Program-made: the position numbers and the translations under genes
Notes under the pieces: model-generated
What the model saw: only the letters and a program-made list of their open reading frames with translations
Told to the model about the DNA's origin: nothing
Databases searched by the model: none
In this document: in pieces, positions 1 to 12,233 of the stretch
Numbering within the stretch: position 1 is the stretch's first letter
Layout of the letters: each line of letters begins with the position of its first letter
DNA from: Luzula sylvatica
Lineage: Eukaryota; Streptophyta; Magnoliopsida; Poales; Juncaceae
Length of the DNA stretch: 64,000 nucleotides
Direction: 5' to 3'
Assembly (NCBI GenBank): GCA_946800325.1
Contig: OX326958.1
Location: 61,497,793 to 61,561,792, forward strand

Positions 1-1003
1 TTCGAGTACAATTCAATGTTCGAGATTTTTTTTTTCATATTAGCCCTTAGTATTCTTATTTTTCTCTATGTAGTCCTTGAAAAGCACAGCTATGTACTCT
101 TCCAACTTCTTTGTTTTCAATTTATATGTATTTATAGGAAAAACAAACACAGAAAATGTAATATACATAAATACAAGTGTCAATTTAAACAAGTACAACT
201 AATTTTTTTTTTTTTTTTTTGACTTATATACAAATTTCAAGAAAAACTAATACATAATTCGCAATAAAAATCACTGATTTTGCCGGCCCCCCAGTTCCTC
301 TAATATTCGAGGACAGCAGCTGAAATAAAATTAGCAAAAATGTTATGTTTGTTTAAAAATCTAAAATATACAAGTATAATAAGAGAAATCCTGATTTTTC
401 TCCGATTTTGAACAGTAATTAAATTGATTTCAACATAATCTCTAATTTCACAAAACAAAACTCAAATTTTGAATAAAAAAAGCTTAATGATACAAACAAA
501 AATAATTTTCTGAATTTAAACACTTGTACAACGAGATTGACTAAATTCCAGATTTAATTGACCGAATTTTTTTTTAATTAGTCAATTTCGTTTATTAATT
601 CGGTTTAAGTTGAAGCAAATACTCAAGAGCAACAAACCCACAAATCTAGGAGAGGGAGAAAGAATAGAGAGAGAGAGAGATGAGGAAACCTCTCTCCAGC
701 AAAGCAGATGAGAGATATGTCCTTCTCGTGGGTCATTCTTGGTTACTTTGTTTGCCTTTTCAGAAACCCTCGGTGAGCAAGAGTGAAGAGAAAGGTGAAG
801 GGAGTGAAGAACGAGCGAGATTAATTCTACATAGAAGGAACAAAGGGTGTCTGGTGGAGAGAGTGATTTTTCATTAATTGATGATGTGGCAAACCACTGC
901 CATGTCATCAATTCGGGGAGAAAAGTGGGGAAATAGGTGGGGATAGTATCATTACTGCGTTTTAAGGGCTCAGTAAAGATTATGATGATCGAACATGAGT
1001 ATC
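1..1003. other. AT-rich intergenic sequence, no gene seen
   Basis: The stretch has poly-T runs (about 203-220 and 568-576) and a GA-rich patch at 665-680. A short imperfect hairpin lies at about 877-912, around the words gatgatgtggca and ccatgtcatc. The short open frames at 582-911 and 680-877 overlap on opposite strands, lack any recognisable domain and have no splice context, so I do not call them genes. Confidence 0.5.
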
Positions 1004-1129
1004 AATAAGTATAAATATGATTGTTGCGCTAAAGTGTTTTTTGGACTAACAAAGCAATATTACAGAAGAAATAAGTTGTAACTGCATTGTTTAAAACAAT
1101 TTAGCGCAACAATCATATTGATACTTATT
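1004..1129. repeat. Foldback (MITE-like) element
   Basis: The arms 1004-1033 and 1100-1129 are inverted copies with one or two mismatches, built around gattgttgcgctaaa and tttagcgcaacaatc, with a loop of about 66 bases. No clear target-site duplication is visible, so the superfamily is undetermined. Confidence 0.6.
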
Positions 1130-1739
1130 TTGGAACCACTGCCAACTCGGCTAATTTTGGAACCTTAATCATACAGAGCCAAAATTCCCTCTCACTTACT
1201 TTTATAACCTGCAAAAATAAGGAACAAAAAGAGAACAATTTGGAAGGAATCTGAAACTCTATAATTCAGAAAACGGAAGACAAAAACTCATTGGCTTAAT
1301 TTGACCAAGAAGAGACCATTATATAATTTTAAATACGAAAAAGATTGAAGACAAATAAATGCCTACACCAGAACCAAGAAGAGACCATATATAATTTTAA
1401 ATTTTACTCAACAGAAAATGAAATGCACACAAAAACTCATTGGCTTAATTTGACCAAATGCTTAAATTTTGGAAAAAGAACAACAAATGTGAAAATTAAT
1501 GAAGTACTAAAATCCACATAAATACGAATACAAACGGTGAAATTTAATCAATCAAATCCAAGAATTGCAGAAATTTTAAAATAGAAGACATGCAAATTGA
1601 AGAAATGTATACAAAACTCCCCAAAGTGTAGAAATTTAGCAAAAAAATCGTTATACGTGGGAATATAAAAGAAATACTCAAATTGACAAAAATGAAAAAT
1701 CAAAATTGTGAAATGTACAATCATTATTGCAAAAGAAAC
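1130..1739. other. Intergenic sequence, no gene seen
   Basis: The phrase ctcattggcttaatttgacc occurs at about 1289 and again at about 1437, and a second shared phrase (gagaccat...ataattttaaat) lies between. This points to an old local duplication. Nothing coding is evident. Confidence 0.4.
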
Positions 1740-2770
1740 CTTTAAATCCCTGTAGAAAGTTGAAAATTACCTAAAAACCCTTAAAGTTTCTGCATTTTGA
1801 AAAAGAAAAAAAAATCCTAAATATTGGTTTATCATTTTAAACCTTAAAATTTCTGAAAAATAAAACCAAAAACACTGAAAATTACCAAAAAAACCTCAAC
1901 AAAGTAAAAAATTACAAAATAACCCTTAAAATTTATATAATGCCAGCATTGAGAAAAGTAATCCTTAATTAGTCACAATTTATAGAAGAACCCTACAAAA
2001 TAATCCTTAATTAGTCACCATTTTAGCTAAAATTGTTGGAAATGAAAAAAAGAACAGAAAATAATGAGAAAACCTTCTATAAAGTTCAAAATTACCAAAA
2101 AAATCCTTAAAAGTTTCTGCAATTTGGGAAAAAAAGATCCTAAACATTGGTTTATTATTTTAAACTTTAAGTGTCTAAAAATAGCCAAAAATATAGAAAA
2201 TTACCAGGAAACCCTCCATGAAGTCAAAAATTACTAAACAATCCTTAAAATTTCTATAATTCGGAAAAACAATCCAAAATATTGGTTGATTTGTTAAAAC
2301 CTTATTGTTTGTGAAACAAAACAGAAAACTTTGATAATTATAAAGAAAAATCCTATGAAAGGCTGATAATTACAAAATAACCCTTAAAATTTCCTTAATA
2401 TAAAAAAACCAATCCCAAATATTGGTTCATTATTTGAAACCCTAAAATTTGTGAAATATAAAACCGAAAATACCAAAAAACCCTCTAAGAACTGAGAAGC
2501 ACAAATGGATCCTTAAAATTTCTGTAATTTAAAAAAATAATTCTCAAATAGTTGTTTATTTGTTTAGACCTTAAAATTTTGTGAAACGGAAAACTACGGA
2601 AATTACCAAAAACCCATCAAAAAAGCAGAAAATTTTAAATTTTTCATAATTTGGAAAAACAAACCCAAATGTTGTTGATTTTTTTAAACTTTAAAATCGG
2701 TGAAAAACGAAATGCTAAATAGTAAATATTACAAAAAGAATCCTCTAAAAATTAGAAAGTTACCAAAAAA
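1740..2770. repeat. Degenerate tandem repeat, unit about 120-150 bp
   Basis: The same sentence recurs at least six times with drift: a block like taccaaaaaa(a)ccctt, then cttaaaatttctgtaattt, then aatcctaaatattggttta, then a poly-T/A run and aaaccttaaaatttgtgaaa. Recurrences of the ggttta/ggttga word sit near 1824, 2147, 2281, 2423 and 2555. The spacing is irregular, as expected of an old minisatellite-like array or the internal repeats of a transposon. No coding potential is seen. Confidence 0.6.
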
Positions 2771-3167
2771 AAAACATTTCCAATTACAAACATTTTAAGA
2801 CGTATATTAAACGCAATATGAAGGCGTACCTCGAAGGAGTCCGTGGGTGAATAGTACAATATGAACGCAGCCGAAAGCTACCAGCACATAAGTATATGGT
2901 AAACATATACAAATAAGTCGCTTTATTACCAATTCAGAAGCTAGAATAAAAATCGATATGAATATTCATACTTTTTTTGGGGGACAGCATGTCCTATAGA
3001 TCTCAGAATCCCCAAATAGTATCTTTTTTTTAATATATGTTCTTGCGGGGTATTTCATCACAGATCGGGGCAAAGTAGGCAAAGCATTATAAGCAAATAA
3101 AGAAGAAAACATTATTGAAGTTAGTATCATCCGCGATGTGATTACGAAGCAGACAAAATAACAATAA

Positions 3168-3171
<4 letters not shown>

Positions 3172-3200
<29 letters not shown>
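3172..3200. repeat. (GA)n microsatellite
   Basis: An uninterrupted GA dinucleotide run, followed a few bases later by a shorter one (about 3206-3215). Confidence 0.9.
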
Positions 3201-3203
<3 letters not shown>

Positions 3204-3302
3204 TGGAGAGAGAGAGTTGTATCTATGCCCGAACAATTTTTTTGGATAACTATTCCAACAAACACAAATTGCTTGTAATCATTTCAGACCAGCTCAACAC
3301 AT

Positions 3303-3595
3303 CCTGACCAGTATCGGCATTGCGACACAGACTAAACGGAAAACACAAATTGTTTGTCATGACACCAAACCAACTCAGCACATCCTGCGCCGAACACATT
3401 TTAAGCAAATCAAGCCAAGCCACCTCAAAGCAATCATCTCATAAATACGTCCTGACCAGTATAGGTATTGCGACACAGACTAAACGGCAAACACGAATTG
3501 TTTGTGATGAGACCAAACCAACTCAGCACATCCTGAACTGAACACATTTTAAGCAAATCAGGCCACCTCGAAGCAATCCTCTCATGAATCACAGA
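3303..3595. repeat. Tandem duplication, unit 148 bp, two copies
   Basis: Copy 1 starts at 3303 and copy 2 at 3451, both opening with cctgaccagtat and sharing attgcgacacagactaaacg, an accaaaccaactcagcacat block and cattttaagcaaatca. Part of a third, more diverged unit precedes at about 3263-3302. The open frame across it (3320-3541) is only the repeat read through. Confidence 0.75.
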
Positions 3596-3689
3596 ATACA
3601 AACGCAACATAAAACCACAACATGTTTCTCACAGTAATTCCAGAGAAGAACGACCGGTAACAAAAGTTTTGATTGGAGAACCTGAAAGA

Positions 3690-4200
3690 TTCAGAAATAC
3701 AGTTTCGGATCAACCGTAAAAGTGTACACAAGGATGAACGAATGTAAGCGTATATTTGTAGCCATAACTTTCAGTGAGAAAATCCGATTTGAATGGTTCA
3801 AATTGGGTTAGATAGATAATGAGATTATTTATAACATTCATGTAGAAATATATTTCATATGAACGAAGTATAAGTGTCGTTTATGTGAAATACCGAAAGG
3901 GTGCAACAGTATGTCATACAGTTAGTAAAACAGTCATAAATTTTGCATACGAACTCCAATTGGGCTGGGCCAAATTGGGTTGTGTAGATAATAAAATTAT
4001 CTACAACTTTCATGTTGGTTGATTTTCTGTCAGAGAAATTTATCAATTTCGTCTGGACAGAATACTGAACAGGTTCATGTATTTTTCTGTGTGAAAGAAT
4101 GTATATTGGATATACATGTCTCTTGGCTAATCCTAATCCTATTAGATATAAAAAAGATACTATCTCTCTCATCCAGATCAGTTGAATCACTAAGCAATTG
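3690..4200 (+). repeat. Degenerate LTR-like sequence (same family as 28510-28930)
   Basis: In the same order as the segment at 28510-28930, this stretch carries a gttt(c/t)ggatcaac start, accgaaagggtgc, gaactccaattgg, attatctacaactttc, gacagaatactgaa and gatatacatgtct. Identity is clearly lower than between young repeats. The 28.5-kb copy leads into a primer-binding-site-like sequence, so I infer both are LTR (U3/R) remnants. No coding part is attached here. Confidence 0.45.
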
Positions 4201-4253
4201 AGAGATTATTCTGCCAAAGACACCAAGAAGAAAAAGTGAATTCAGATTTTATC

Positions 4254-5705
4254 TTTCTAATTTCTTACATGGATATTGAAGGGCATGTTTGAGGGATATT
4301 GAATTTCCAAATTTAAGGGATATTGAATTCCCTCAAATCAAACACGCCCTTAATTTACTCTCGGTTTTCTCCGAAGAAAGACATGCCCTCAATTTATTCT
4401 CCATGCACTACTTTACTGTGTTTTCAATGTAAAAGAGTATATTATGTAACATCTTTATTGTTGCTTGAAAATACAACAGAGATTTTGATACAGAAAATCT
4501 GGGCACGTGAGACCATTCTACACACAACAGTAAAAAAAGCCTGTCATACGGACCGTATAGTCTCTCTCCATTGTAGAGTTTTAGTCTAGGACTCTAGGTA
4601 ATTATGAAGTGTGTTTTTGTTAAATTTGATAATGGAAATTAAAAATATATATATTCTAACTTTTCGGAATATTGTAAAAGAAACTATAGGAGATTGTAAA
4701 AAGAAATCCTATTTTTCAAATATCTCCTATAAAAATTAAATTAATCAAGGATGATATTAATTTTTTTTTTAAGGAATTTTTTATTTTATTTTCATATGTA
4801 GTAATTAAAAAGTATTTTTATTATTATTGTTAATTTTAAAAAAATTCATAAATATTTTTTAACATGTATATTCATGAAAAATTAACATCAAATAATAATA
4901 AAATAAACAACAATAAATAAAAAAGCTTAAAATATATTGATAGAAAAATATATTTTTAAACATCTATTTTTATTGTCATTCTCCCTTTATGTATTTTAAT
5001 TATTTCATGATATTTAATTATTTAAATATTTACATGATGTTATTTTAATATTGTCGTTAATATTATTATTATTTTATATTATTTTTCAGGAAACAAATAT
5101 AAAGACAAATATATATAATGTATGAATATTAAAATCATATAAATATAATATATAATATATAATTAATAATTATTTTTTTAATTACTATAAGCTAAAAAAT
5201 TATAAGGCTTTTTTTATTAATAAAGATAACAAAAAAAATAAATAATCATTACATACAAAATTAGAAGGATATTATTGTCAAAAAAAATTAATGTCATTCA
5301 TGGTTTGTTTCAATCCCTATACGGAGATATTTGAAAATTAAAATTTGATAGAGGTGTTTTTGTACAATATCCAAAAGAATTATATGATATTAATTAATTT
5401 TCTATATTAATTTATATATTTTGAATGTTATGTTATTATTTTTTCTCAATATCGTATTATATTTTTTTTGTGGAATACTATGTTAGAAATGGTATAAATT
5501 GGATATTGTATACAATTTTTATATCCGTATAGTTTTCAAATATTATATATTATTATTTTTATATATTTTTTTTTATCAAAAATTATTTTTTGCTAATGTG
5601 TATAAAGTTTTAATAATAATACATGTGCAAATTAAAAATTTATAACATATAAAATTATTAAAAAAAATTCATCGCAACATTTCAAAAATTGTTTTCATTT
5701 CATTG
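4254..5705 (+). repeat. Dispersed repeat A (inverted relative to copies B and C)
   Basis: The stretch is the reverse complement of about 29752-31309 (copy C), and its first third also matches 8085-8875 (copy B). Near its start, at 4275-4352, is a 70-80 base foldback with ends like gggcatgtttgagggatatt and ccctcaaatcaaacacgccc. That end sequence resembles the TIR of the element at 14214-15856. The open frame at 4323-4589 recurs as a relic in all three copies, but it has no recognisable domain. The repeat's class is not determined. Confidence 0.7.
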
Positions 5706-6259
5706 TACCATTTCAAGAATATCTGCATGCTCCTTTCGTGTACCATTTCAATTAAATTTCTATAAATAATAAATAGTCTTTATTGTTGGGTTAACCGTTA
5801 ATTGGCCCCAATCCTGTTGTATAACATGCCGAAATATGTTCTATATATTTAGAAGGGAAAATACCCTCTTTAAATTGAATGTTAATGTGTGGAAAACAAC
5901 AGTTAAATTTAATATAACATGACCTAATGAGATGATTTCGATGGCAAACTAGCAAATTGCCGTCTAGTAGAATAATATTAATTTGTTAAAATATTTTCAA
6001 AAATATTTTTTGTATAATATTTTTAATTAATTTTAATTTTTTATGATAAAATATATATAATAAATAAAAAATAAAAATTATGTATATGACATATATATAT
6101 TTTTTAAATTAGTATATGTTAAAAAATATTTATAGTAATTTTAAATTAATAAAATAATACAAAAAATATTTATTAAAATTAAAGATGAAAAATAGAGGGT
6201 ATTTTGGTCAAATTTTTTTTTAATGTCATGAAATATCTCTAGAGGAGGTAATTGAAAAG
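5706..6259. other. AT-rich intergenic sequence
   Basis: No gene is seen. The part at about 6180-6260 (aaatagagggtattttggtc) belongs to a terminal-repeat family also seen near 9080 (inverted), 31490 (inverted), 38810 and 48290. Confidence 0.4.
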
Positions 6260-6640
6260 AAAATCTTATAAGTAAGAGTTGTTTTGGAGTTTTTCAAAAA
6301 TTAGGATTTTGTAATTCAAGAAAAATCAGGGAATTATTTGTAAATTCGCTAAAATAAAATAACATCTTTTCACCCCCTAAAGCTTCTGCACAGTGCACGT
6401 GCAATGATGTAAGTGAAATTGTCCTATCTCCAAGATTTGACCTCCATAATTTATCTGTTCTAAATTTCTAATTAACAAACTTAACTAATACCATAACAAA
6501 AAAAATGCATGATTAACAAGCAATTAAAATTAACTCAAATTTATTAATTTAAATAAATATTATTTATATATTAATTAGTTATTAATTATATAATACTAGC
6601 TTTATCTCCGCGCAATTGCGCGGGATGTTTTTTATATAAT
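6260..6640. repeat. Dispersed repeat shared with 54733-55130
   Basis: It is near-identical, in the same orientation, to 54733-55130, including the words cttctgcacagtgcacgtgc and agatttgacctccataattt and the Helitron-type hairpin ctccgcgcaattgcgcggg. The match runs through the CTAG motif at 6596-6599 and stops soon after the hairpin. The shared unit is therefore wider than the Helitron end alone. Confidence 0.75.
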
Positions 6641-7746
6641 TATTTAAATAGATTGTGGAAATTTCTGTCTCTTAGGTTTTTTCTGCGAAATAAATTGTGG
6701 AAATTTCTGTCTCTTAGGGTTTTTACGCGAAATAACAATTTTTAGGGTATTCTGACATTTCCGAGGGGTTTTATGTGATATTTCTGTCATATCCAAGGGA
6801 ATTTTTTATATTTGAGGTAAAAAGAAAATAGTATATTATTTTGTATACTAATTTGTATAGATACAAGGACTAATGTGGTGTTCTTTTACGGAATAATAGA
6901 AAGGGGCCTTTTTGGTTGACTGCTTCACCGACATACCGGTTATCGTTTTGTGATCGTTAAGATTCCCTCTTTCTTAGGGGCATTCCTGGTACTTTAGTGG
7001 TTTAATTACTGCTTGGAAGAAACATTGCTTGGAAATAATGTTATTTACATCCGAAGAAAAATATTTACAACCTTGCTTTCTTTTTATCACAATTAAAAAT
7101 AAAGTGCATCAATTATTGCTTGGAAATAAAATTATCTATATTGAATCAATTCAAAAATATTGACATGAATTACTGTTTTTGATTGGAAGTAGTGTTGTTT
7201 ACATTCAATGAAATGTTTATATTTTGGGGATATTATGAATTATTCCATGGAAATAATACTACTTGGAAATAATGGTATTTAGATGAGTTGAAAAATATGT
7301 ATAACCTTACTGGTCTTGAATGCGTTTTCTTAAATGAAATGATGGTATTTGGGGGATATTATGAGTTATTCGTTGGAAATGATAGCTATCATGAATTATT
7401 TGATTGGGAATAATATTATGGTATCAAATAAACTGAGAAATATTGACAACAAATACCGCTCCTTCCTTGGAAATAGATTCATCTACACCAGTGCATGCAA
7501 AGAATAGTTATTGTGAACTATTGCTTAAAAATAATATTTATCGATATCAAATGAACTGAAAATTTATATAAGGAAACAAATACCGACAATAAAACAGATA
7601 AAACTGTCGCTCCTTCCTTAAATAAAATGATTCTTATTATTGATACCAAAAGTTTTGGTTCGAAAAGAACAATTGAGAAGTACGTAACAAAAAAAAATCA
7701 CGATTTCAACCAACAAGCCCGCGCAATTGCGCGGGTACAACGCTAG
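6596..7746. mobile_element. Segment bounded by two inverted Helitron-type 3' ends
   Basis: At the right end (+ strand) a GC-rich palindrome cccgcgcaattgcgcggg (7718-7735) is followed after 7 bases by CTAG (7743-7746) and then T. This is the classic Helitron 3' terminus. At the left end the same arrangement exists on the - strand: palindrome 6608-6623, then CTAG at 6599-6596, then T. The interior has loosely repeated phrases such as ttggaaataat(g)ttattta and gggatattatgaattatt, and no transposase. It may be two Helitron ends facing each other, or one non-autonomous element with palindromic ends at both sides. Confidence 0.6.
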
Positions 7747-8084
7747 TGTATAAGTATGTAACTATATGTTTTTCCTAAGTTAACAGCACAATGCCATGAA
7801 GTGGAATGGAGATTTGATACAAAGCATAAAATGAAGATATGAATACAATATTATTATGTTTACTCTCCATTTAATTTATAGCAAACTCTCAATTTGATTC
7901 TACTTTTAACTAAAATGAAGTTTAATTTATAAGAAGTCTCTCAATTTAAATCTACTTTTTGACTAAAAGTGGAGAGCTTCCTTGCCATAGGACTTGTTTG
8001 CACGTTCTAATTCTCCCCTCCCATTAATTTTTGAATACAAGAGATGTGGTGAGGCCACATCATCAATTACTGTTCACCTGAATA
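7747..8084. other. Intergenic sequence, no gene seen
   Basis: AT-rich. A short phrase (ctcaatttgattctactttt...gactaaa) is duplicated at about 7890 and 7950. No coding signal. Confidence 0.4.
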
Positions 8085-9208
8085 AAATATATTTTAAGCT
8101 TTTTTATTTAATGTTGTTTATTTTATTATTATTTGATGTTAATTTTTCATGAATATACATGTTAAAAAATATTTATGAATTTTTTTAAAATTAACAAAAA
8201 TAATAAAAATACTTTTTAATTACTACATATGAAAATAAAAAAAATATTTCCTTAAAAAAACTAATATCATCCTTGATTAATTTAATTTTTATAGGAGATA
8301 TTTGAAAAATAGGATTTCTTTTTACAATCTCCTATAGTTTCTTTTACAATATTCCGAAAAGTTAGAATATATATTTTTTTAATTTCCATTATCAAATTTA
8401 ATTGAATATTAATCACTCAAACAAACTTTTATTTATATTAAAGAATACATGACAATTTCGGATAAATAAATTTGACAAAAACACACTTCATAAATTACCT
8501 AGAGTCTATACGGTCCGTTTTACAGAGGAGACTACACGGTCCGTTTTACATGTTTTTTTACTGTTGTGTGAGTCGAACGATCTCACGTGCACACGTGCCC
8601 ATTGCATACGTGTAAACTAAATCATCATTATTATCAAAACCAGATTTTCTGTATCAAAATCTCTATTGTATTTTCATGCGACAATACAGATGTTACATAA
8701 TATACTCTTTTACTTTGAAAACACAGTAATGTAGTGCATGGAGAATAAATTAAGGGCATGTATTTCTTCGGAGAAAACCGAGAGTAAATTAAGGGCGTGT
8801 TTGATTTGAGGGAATTCAATATCCCTTAAATTTGGAATTCAATATCCCTCAAACATGTTCTTCAATATCCATGTAAGAAATTAGAAACCTTCGAATTTGG
8901 AAAGAGAGAAAAATTATAATTATAATTTTATAAGAGAAATTTATAACTAAACCCCTAAATTTTCTTTAATTTACAAATACCCCTTAAATTCCCCTACATA
9001 AAAGCTTTTCTTTTTAATTACATGCTATATCGATATTTCTTGATATTACAATTTTTTCGACCAAAATACTCCTCTATTTTTCATCTCTAAATTTAATAAA
9101 CATATTTTTGTATTTCTTTATTAATATAAAATCACTATAAATATTTTTGAAATATACTAATTTAAAAAAACTATATGTCATAGACATAATTTTAATCTTT
9201 TATTTATT
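8085..9208 (-). repeat. Dispersed repeat B
   Basis: It is near-identical in orientation and order to 30516-31640 (copy C), and its part up to about 8875 is the reverse complement of copy A. At 8935-9100 it carries a left-terminal sequence, agagaaatttataactaaac, related by inversion to the right-terminal sequence at 38810-38977. The frame at 8634-8819 (-) is the same relic as in copies A and C. Confidence 0.7.
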
Positions 9209-9974
9209 ATATATTTTTGTATTTCTTTATTAATTGCAAAATCATGCCGATATTTTCTCATCTATCTAACTTTTTCCTTAGAAGTATATTATATTTATGT
9301 TAGAGATTGATCCTAGTTCAACTCTTTGCTAAGCTTCAATTAATTGAGATTCAAATTTTGCTATCAAATTGATCCTGCTTTTTCACTGAATTTTAGGCAT
9401 TGTTGTATTCTCACAGAAATATTCAGAATTATAGTTCTTTTTATTGTTTAACAGTTAGGAAATTGAATCTTAGTCAATTTAAAGGTTCCAATTAATTTGA
9501 AATGAAATGCAATCACTAAAGCGTATTTATTTTCAACTTGAATCTTGTTTTCAAAATTTATTTATAACATATGTTTTTGGTTCTTTACATTTGTACAGGA
9601 AGTTTGCGAGGAGAAATCAAGACGTCGAGATATAAGAAAATTACAAGGAAATTAAGCTTGACACTTTAGTTACGTTTTTATCTGTTTTTGTTGTATGTGT
9701 CGGAGGAGAGTAATGTTACATTGGGATTGTTTAGTATCTTGTACCTGATGGGTGTATCGTGGCAAAATAATGCGAGATTCAGATTGTAAATTTGTGTTTA
9801 ATTTAAATGTTGTATGTTGTGGAAATAGTTGTTCGGTGTTTTTTTAGTACAACTTGAGTTAGTTTATATATTAATACGAATACGAATACGAATATTTCAA
9901 AGTTTACAATTCCATGTTTACCTAAATCTTACCAGTCACCACCATATACACGAATTCTTGATGTATATACAATA
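9209..9974. other. Unassigned sequence, possible isolated terminal exon near 9599
   Basis: A good splice acceptor context (tttacatttgtacag, ending at 9598) precedes 9599-9655. One frame there reads a 19-codon basic peptide ending at a TAA. About 250 bases of GT-rich, UTR-like sequence follow. No matching upstream exon was recognised. It could be the last exon and 3' UTR of a captured gene fragment, or chance. Confidence 0.25.
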
Positions 9975-10116
9975 GAGCAACGATAGGTACACAAAAACCG
10001 ACCACAAATTTGACACAAATACATAAGTTCATGTTTGATTTATAATACAATTAATGACACAAACTTATGTATTTGTGTCAAATTTGTGGTCGATTTTTGT
10101 GTACCTATCATTACTC
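9975..10116. mobile_element. MITE with 9-bp target duplication (MULE-type)
   Basis: The element is almost entirely a hairpin. The left arm from 9975 and the right arm ending at 10116 share gataggtacacaaaaa, cgaccacaaatttgacac and aaatacataagtt, with two transitions near the tips. It is flanked by identical 9-bp copies of tatacaata (9966-9974 and 10117-10125). A 9-bp duplication is characteristic of Mutator-like elements. With arms this similar it should be fairly young. Confidence 0.85.
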
Positions 10117-10125
10117 TATACAATA

Positions 10126-10443
10126 CAAGTTTATAATACTAAACCATTTACATACATACAAATTCAAGGTATATACAAGTTCAATCATTTTTGAAACTTT
10201 TGATAAACGGTCAAGATGCTCGACAGAAACAGCCAAAGAAGCTCGCGAAGAACTGTGTTCTCTCTCTTGTAGTATGGCAATAGTTCGTAAGAACCTTAAA
10301 GAAGACAAAATCAGATGAAATTATTGCAGAATTGAGAAAATTTAAACCTAAGAAGTTCAAAAGAGTAAAGAATAATCATACGAGATAGCTTGGGCATTTT
10401 AACAAACATCTAAAAGGCAACTAATAAGAAGTCGAAAAATTAA
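10126..10443. other. Unassigned sequence with weak coding-like patch
   Basis: On the - strand, 10190-10308 reads an open frame rich in Leu, Ser, Arg and Glu (about 40 codons). It has no start-to-stop gene structure or recognisable motif. It might be an exon piece carried by a transposon. Confidence 0.2.
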
Positions 10444-10603
10444 GAGGAAACTTACATATTTGCACACATCATCGAATTTTACTGGTCTTGAAGAAAGAAG
10501 AACCGGAACTGCTAGGGACAGAGTAGTCGGAATCTTCAGGGAATAGCTTGAACTGAAACATCGCTCTCTATTCGATGATGTGTGCAAATATGTAAGTTTC
10601 CTC
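10444..10603. repeat. Perfect 34-bp inverted repeat with 92-nt loop
   Basis: Arm 10444-10477 (starting gaggaaacttacatatttgc) and arm 10570-10603 are exact reverse complements. The loop (10478-10569) is not repetitive. There are no flanking duplications that I can see. Transcribed, it would make a strong hairpin. Confidence 0.85.
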
Positions 10604-12233
10604 TATTCCGCTCTAATGGCTCTCCTCTATAACTCACGACTTCAAGATAACAAGGAAGAGACAGAGATGATAAATTGTGAGACATGGAGATGTGCTGGAC
10701 AACAAGAAGATGTATATTGAGAGAGGGAGAGACCTCGTGAAAGAAGGAGAAAAGGTCGAGATAAAGAGGAGATACTGTAATATCAAAGGAGGGGTAAAAT
10801 AGTAAAATCACATATGTCTCTGTTATGTTTAACAGAAAATGTTAATTGGGATAAATTTGATATAAAATGAGTTTAGCAAGGACAAATATGTTATTACAAA
10901 TTATAGAGGGATAAATAAGTAATTTGGATGTTAAGAAAGGACATGAGTGTAATTCCCCCTATTTATTCGGAGTCATTTGGTGTTGTTTTTCTTTGTAGTG
11001 AGGATGCACACACTACAAATAAGATCTGGTAAATTGTTGAATTTTGTACTTCTAAAAGATAGATAGGTAGATTGTTGAATTTGATACTTTCAAAAGTGGA
11101 TGCAAAATCTCTATCATATTGTTTTTCTTTGTTGAATGTTATACTCTTTTATTTGATAGGGAATGTTATACTCTTAAGAAATTATAAGAAATTACGATGT
11201 CATATGAATTGATTCATGCCTAAAATTTAGTTATGTGTATAACTTCTTGGTAATTTGTTGATTTGAACGTATTATCATTGTAATATGTGATATCTAGATA
11301 AGAGTGACTCCTAAAAGATAACTTCTTGGTAATTTGTTTAATGCAATAATATTTTCTTGCATGGAATTGCTTCTGGACATTGAAGTTTCTCCGACCATGA
11401 CAAAAAAGAACATAGAATTGACCAATGGAGAATGTGGACCTAGCAAGGACAAATTGGAGAGATTGGCATGATGAGCACTGGGTTATATAATAGTGATAAA
11501 TAGATAAGAATTATCCAAGAGGAATAATAGTAAGTTGCAGTCTTGTCTTTCTTCACCATCATGATGTTTTGCATTAAATGTCATTTTTCTCGTGATGTTT
11601 TTGCATTAAATATCACATTTATCATGATGATTTGCATTAAATTGATTTATAGAGCAAAAATTAGCAGATATACACGAATTAACATGCAAACAATTAACAT
11701 GGATATACAAATTAAGAAACTAATAATGAATATATGGAAGATTTTAATTCATTTAAGGAATTAATATGTATGTACAAATTATAAGACAAGGTTTTAATGA
11801 ATTTAGATATAGCTTTTAACCATGTATATACAAATAATAACAGCCATTTATATACATATTACAACCAAATTATAATAATTACTATGCATGTTAATTAATT
11901 TACCATGAATAAGTTAACTTACTAATTAACGGTTAATAATTTCAAATAATATAAATTCTGACAAGACTTGAGTATTCATTCAATTAACATTTCATCAATT
12001 CATATTAAAACATATTAATCTTAATTAATGAGTAAACACATAAATTCATTAAATAAAATGCATAAACTATAATTCAAATATGGAAAAGAAAAATTAACTC
12101 TAAGATTACATACCATCAAATTTTACAATAATTATCAGTTACTTACACCCTCTAAATTCATGTTTAAATCATGTGTGATTTTTTTTTTTTCATTAATTTA
12201 GGCAGGTTCAATGACTTGCACCCAAGGTATATT
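10604..12233. other. Intergenic sequence, no gene seen
   Basis: A GA-rich patch at about 10650-10780 is followed by AT-rich sequence. A short duplicated phrase (aagataacttcttggtaatttgtt) occurs near 11240 and 11318. The trinucleotide-like phrase tttgcattaaat(g/a)tca recurs near 11568, 11600 and 11630. No exon pattern is recognised. Confidence 0.4.

Noticed and set aside
580..911. Overlapping open frames near the left edge as a possible gene
   Set aside because: They are short and on opposite strands, with no domain, splice or promoter support.
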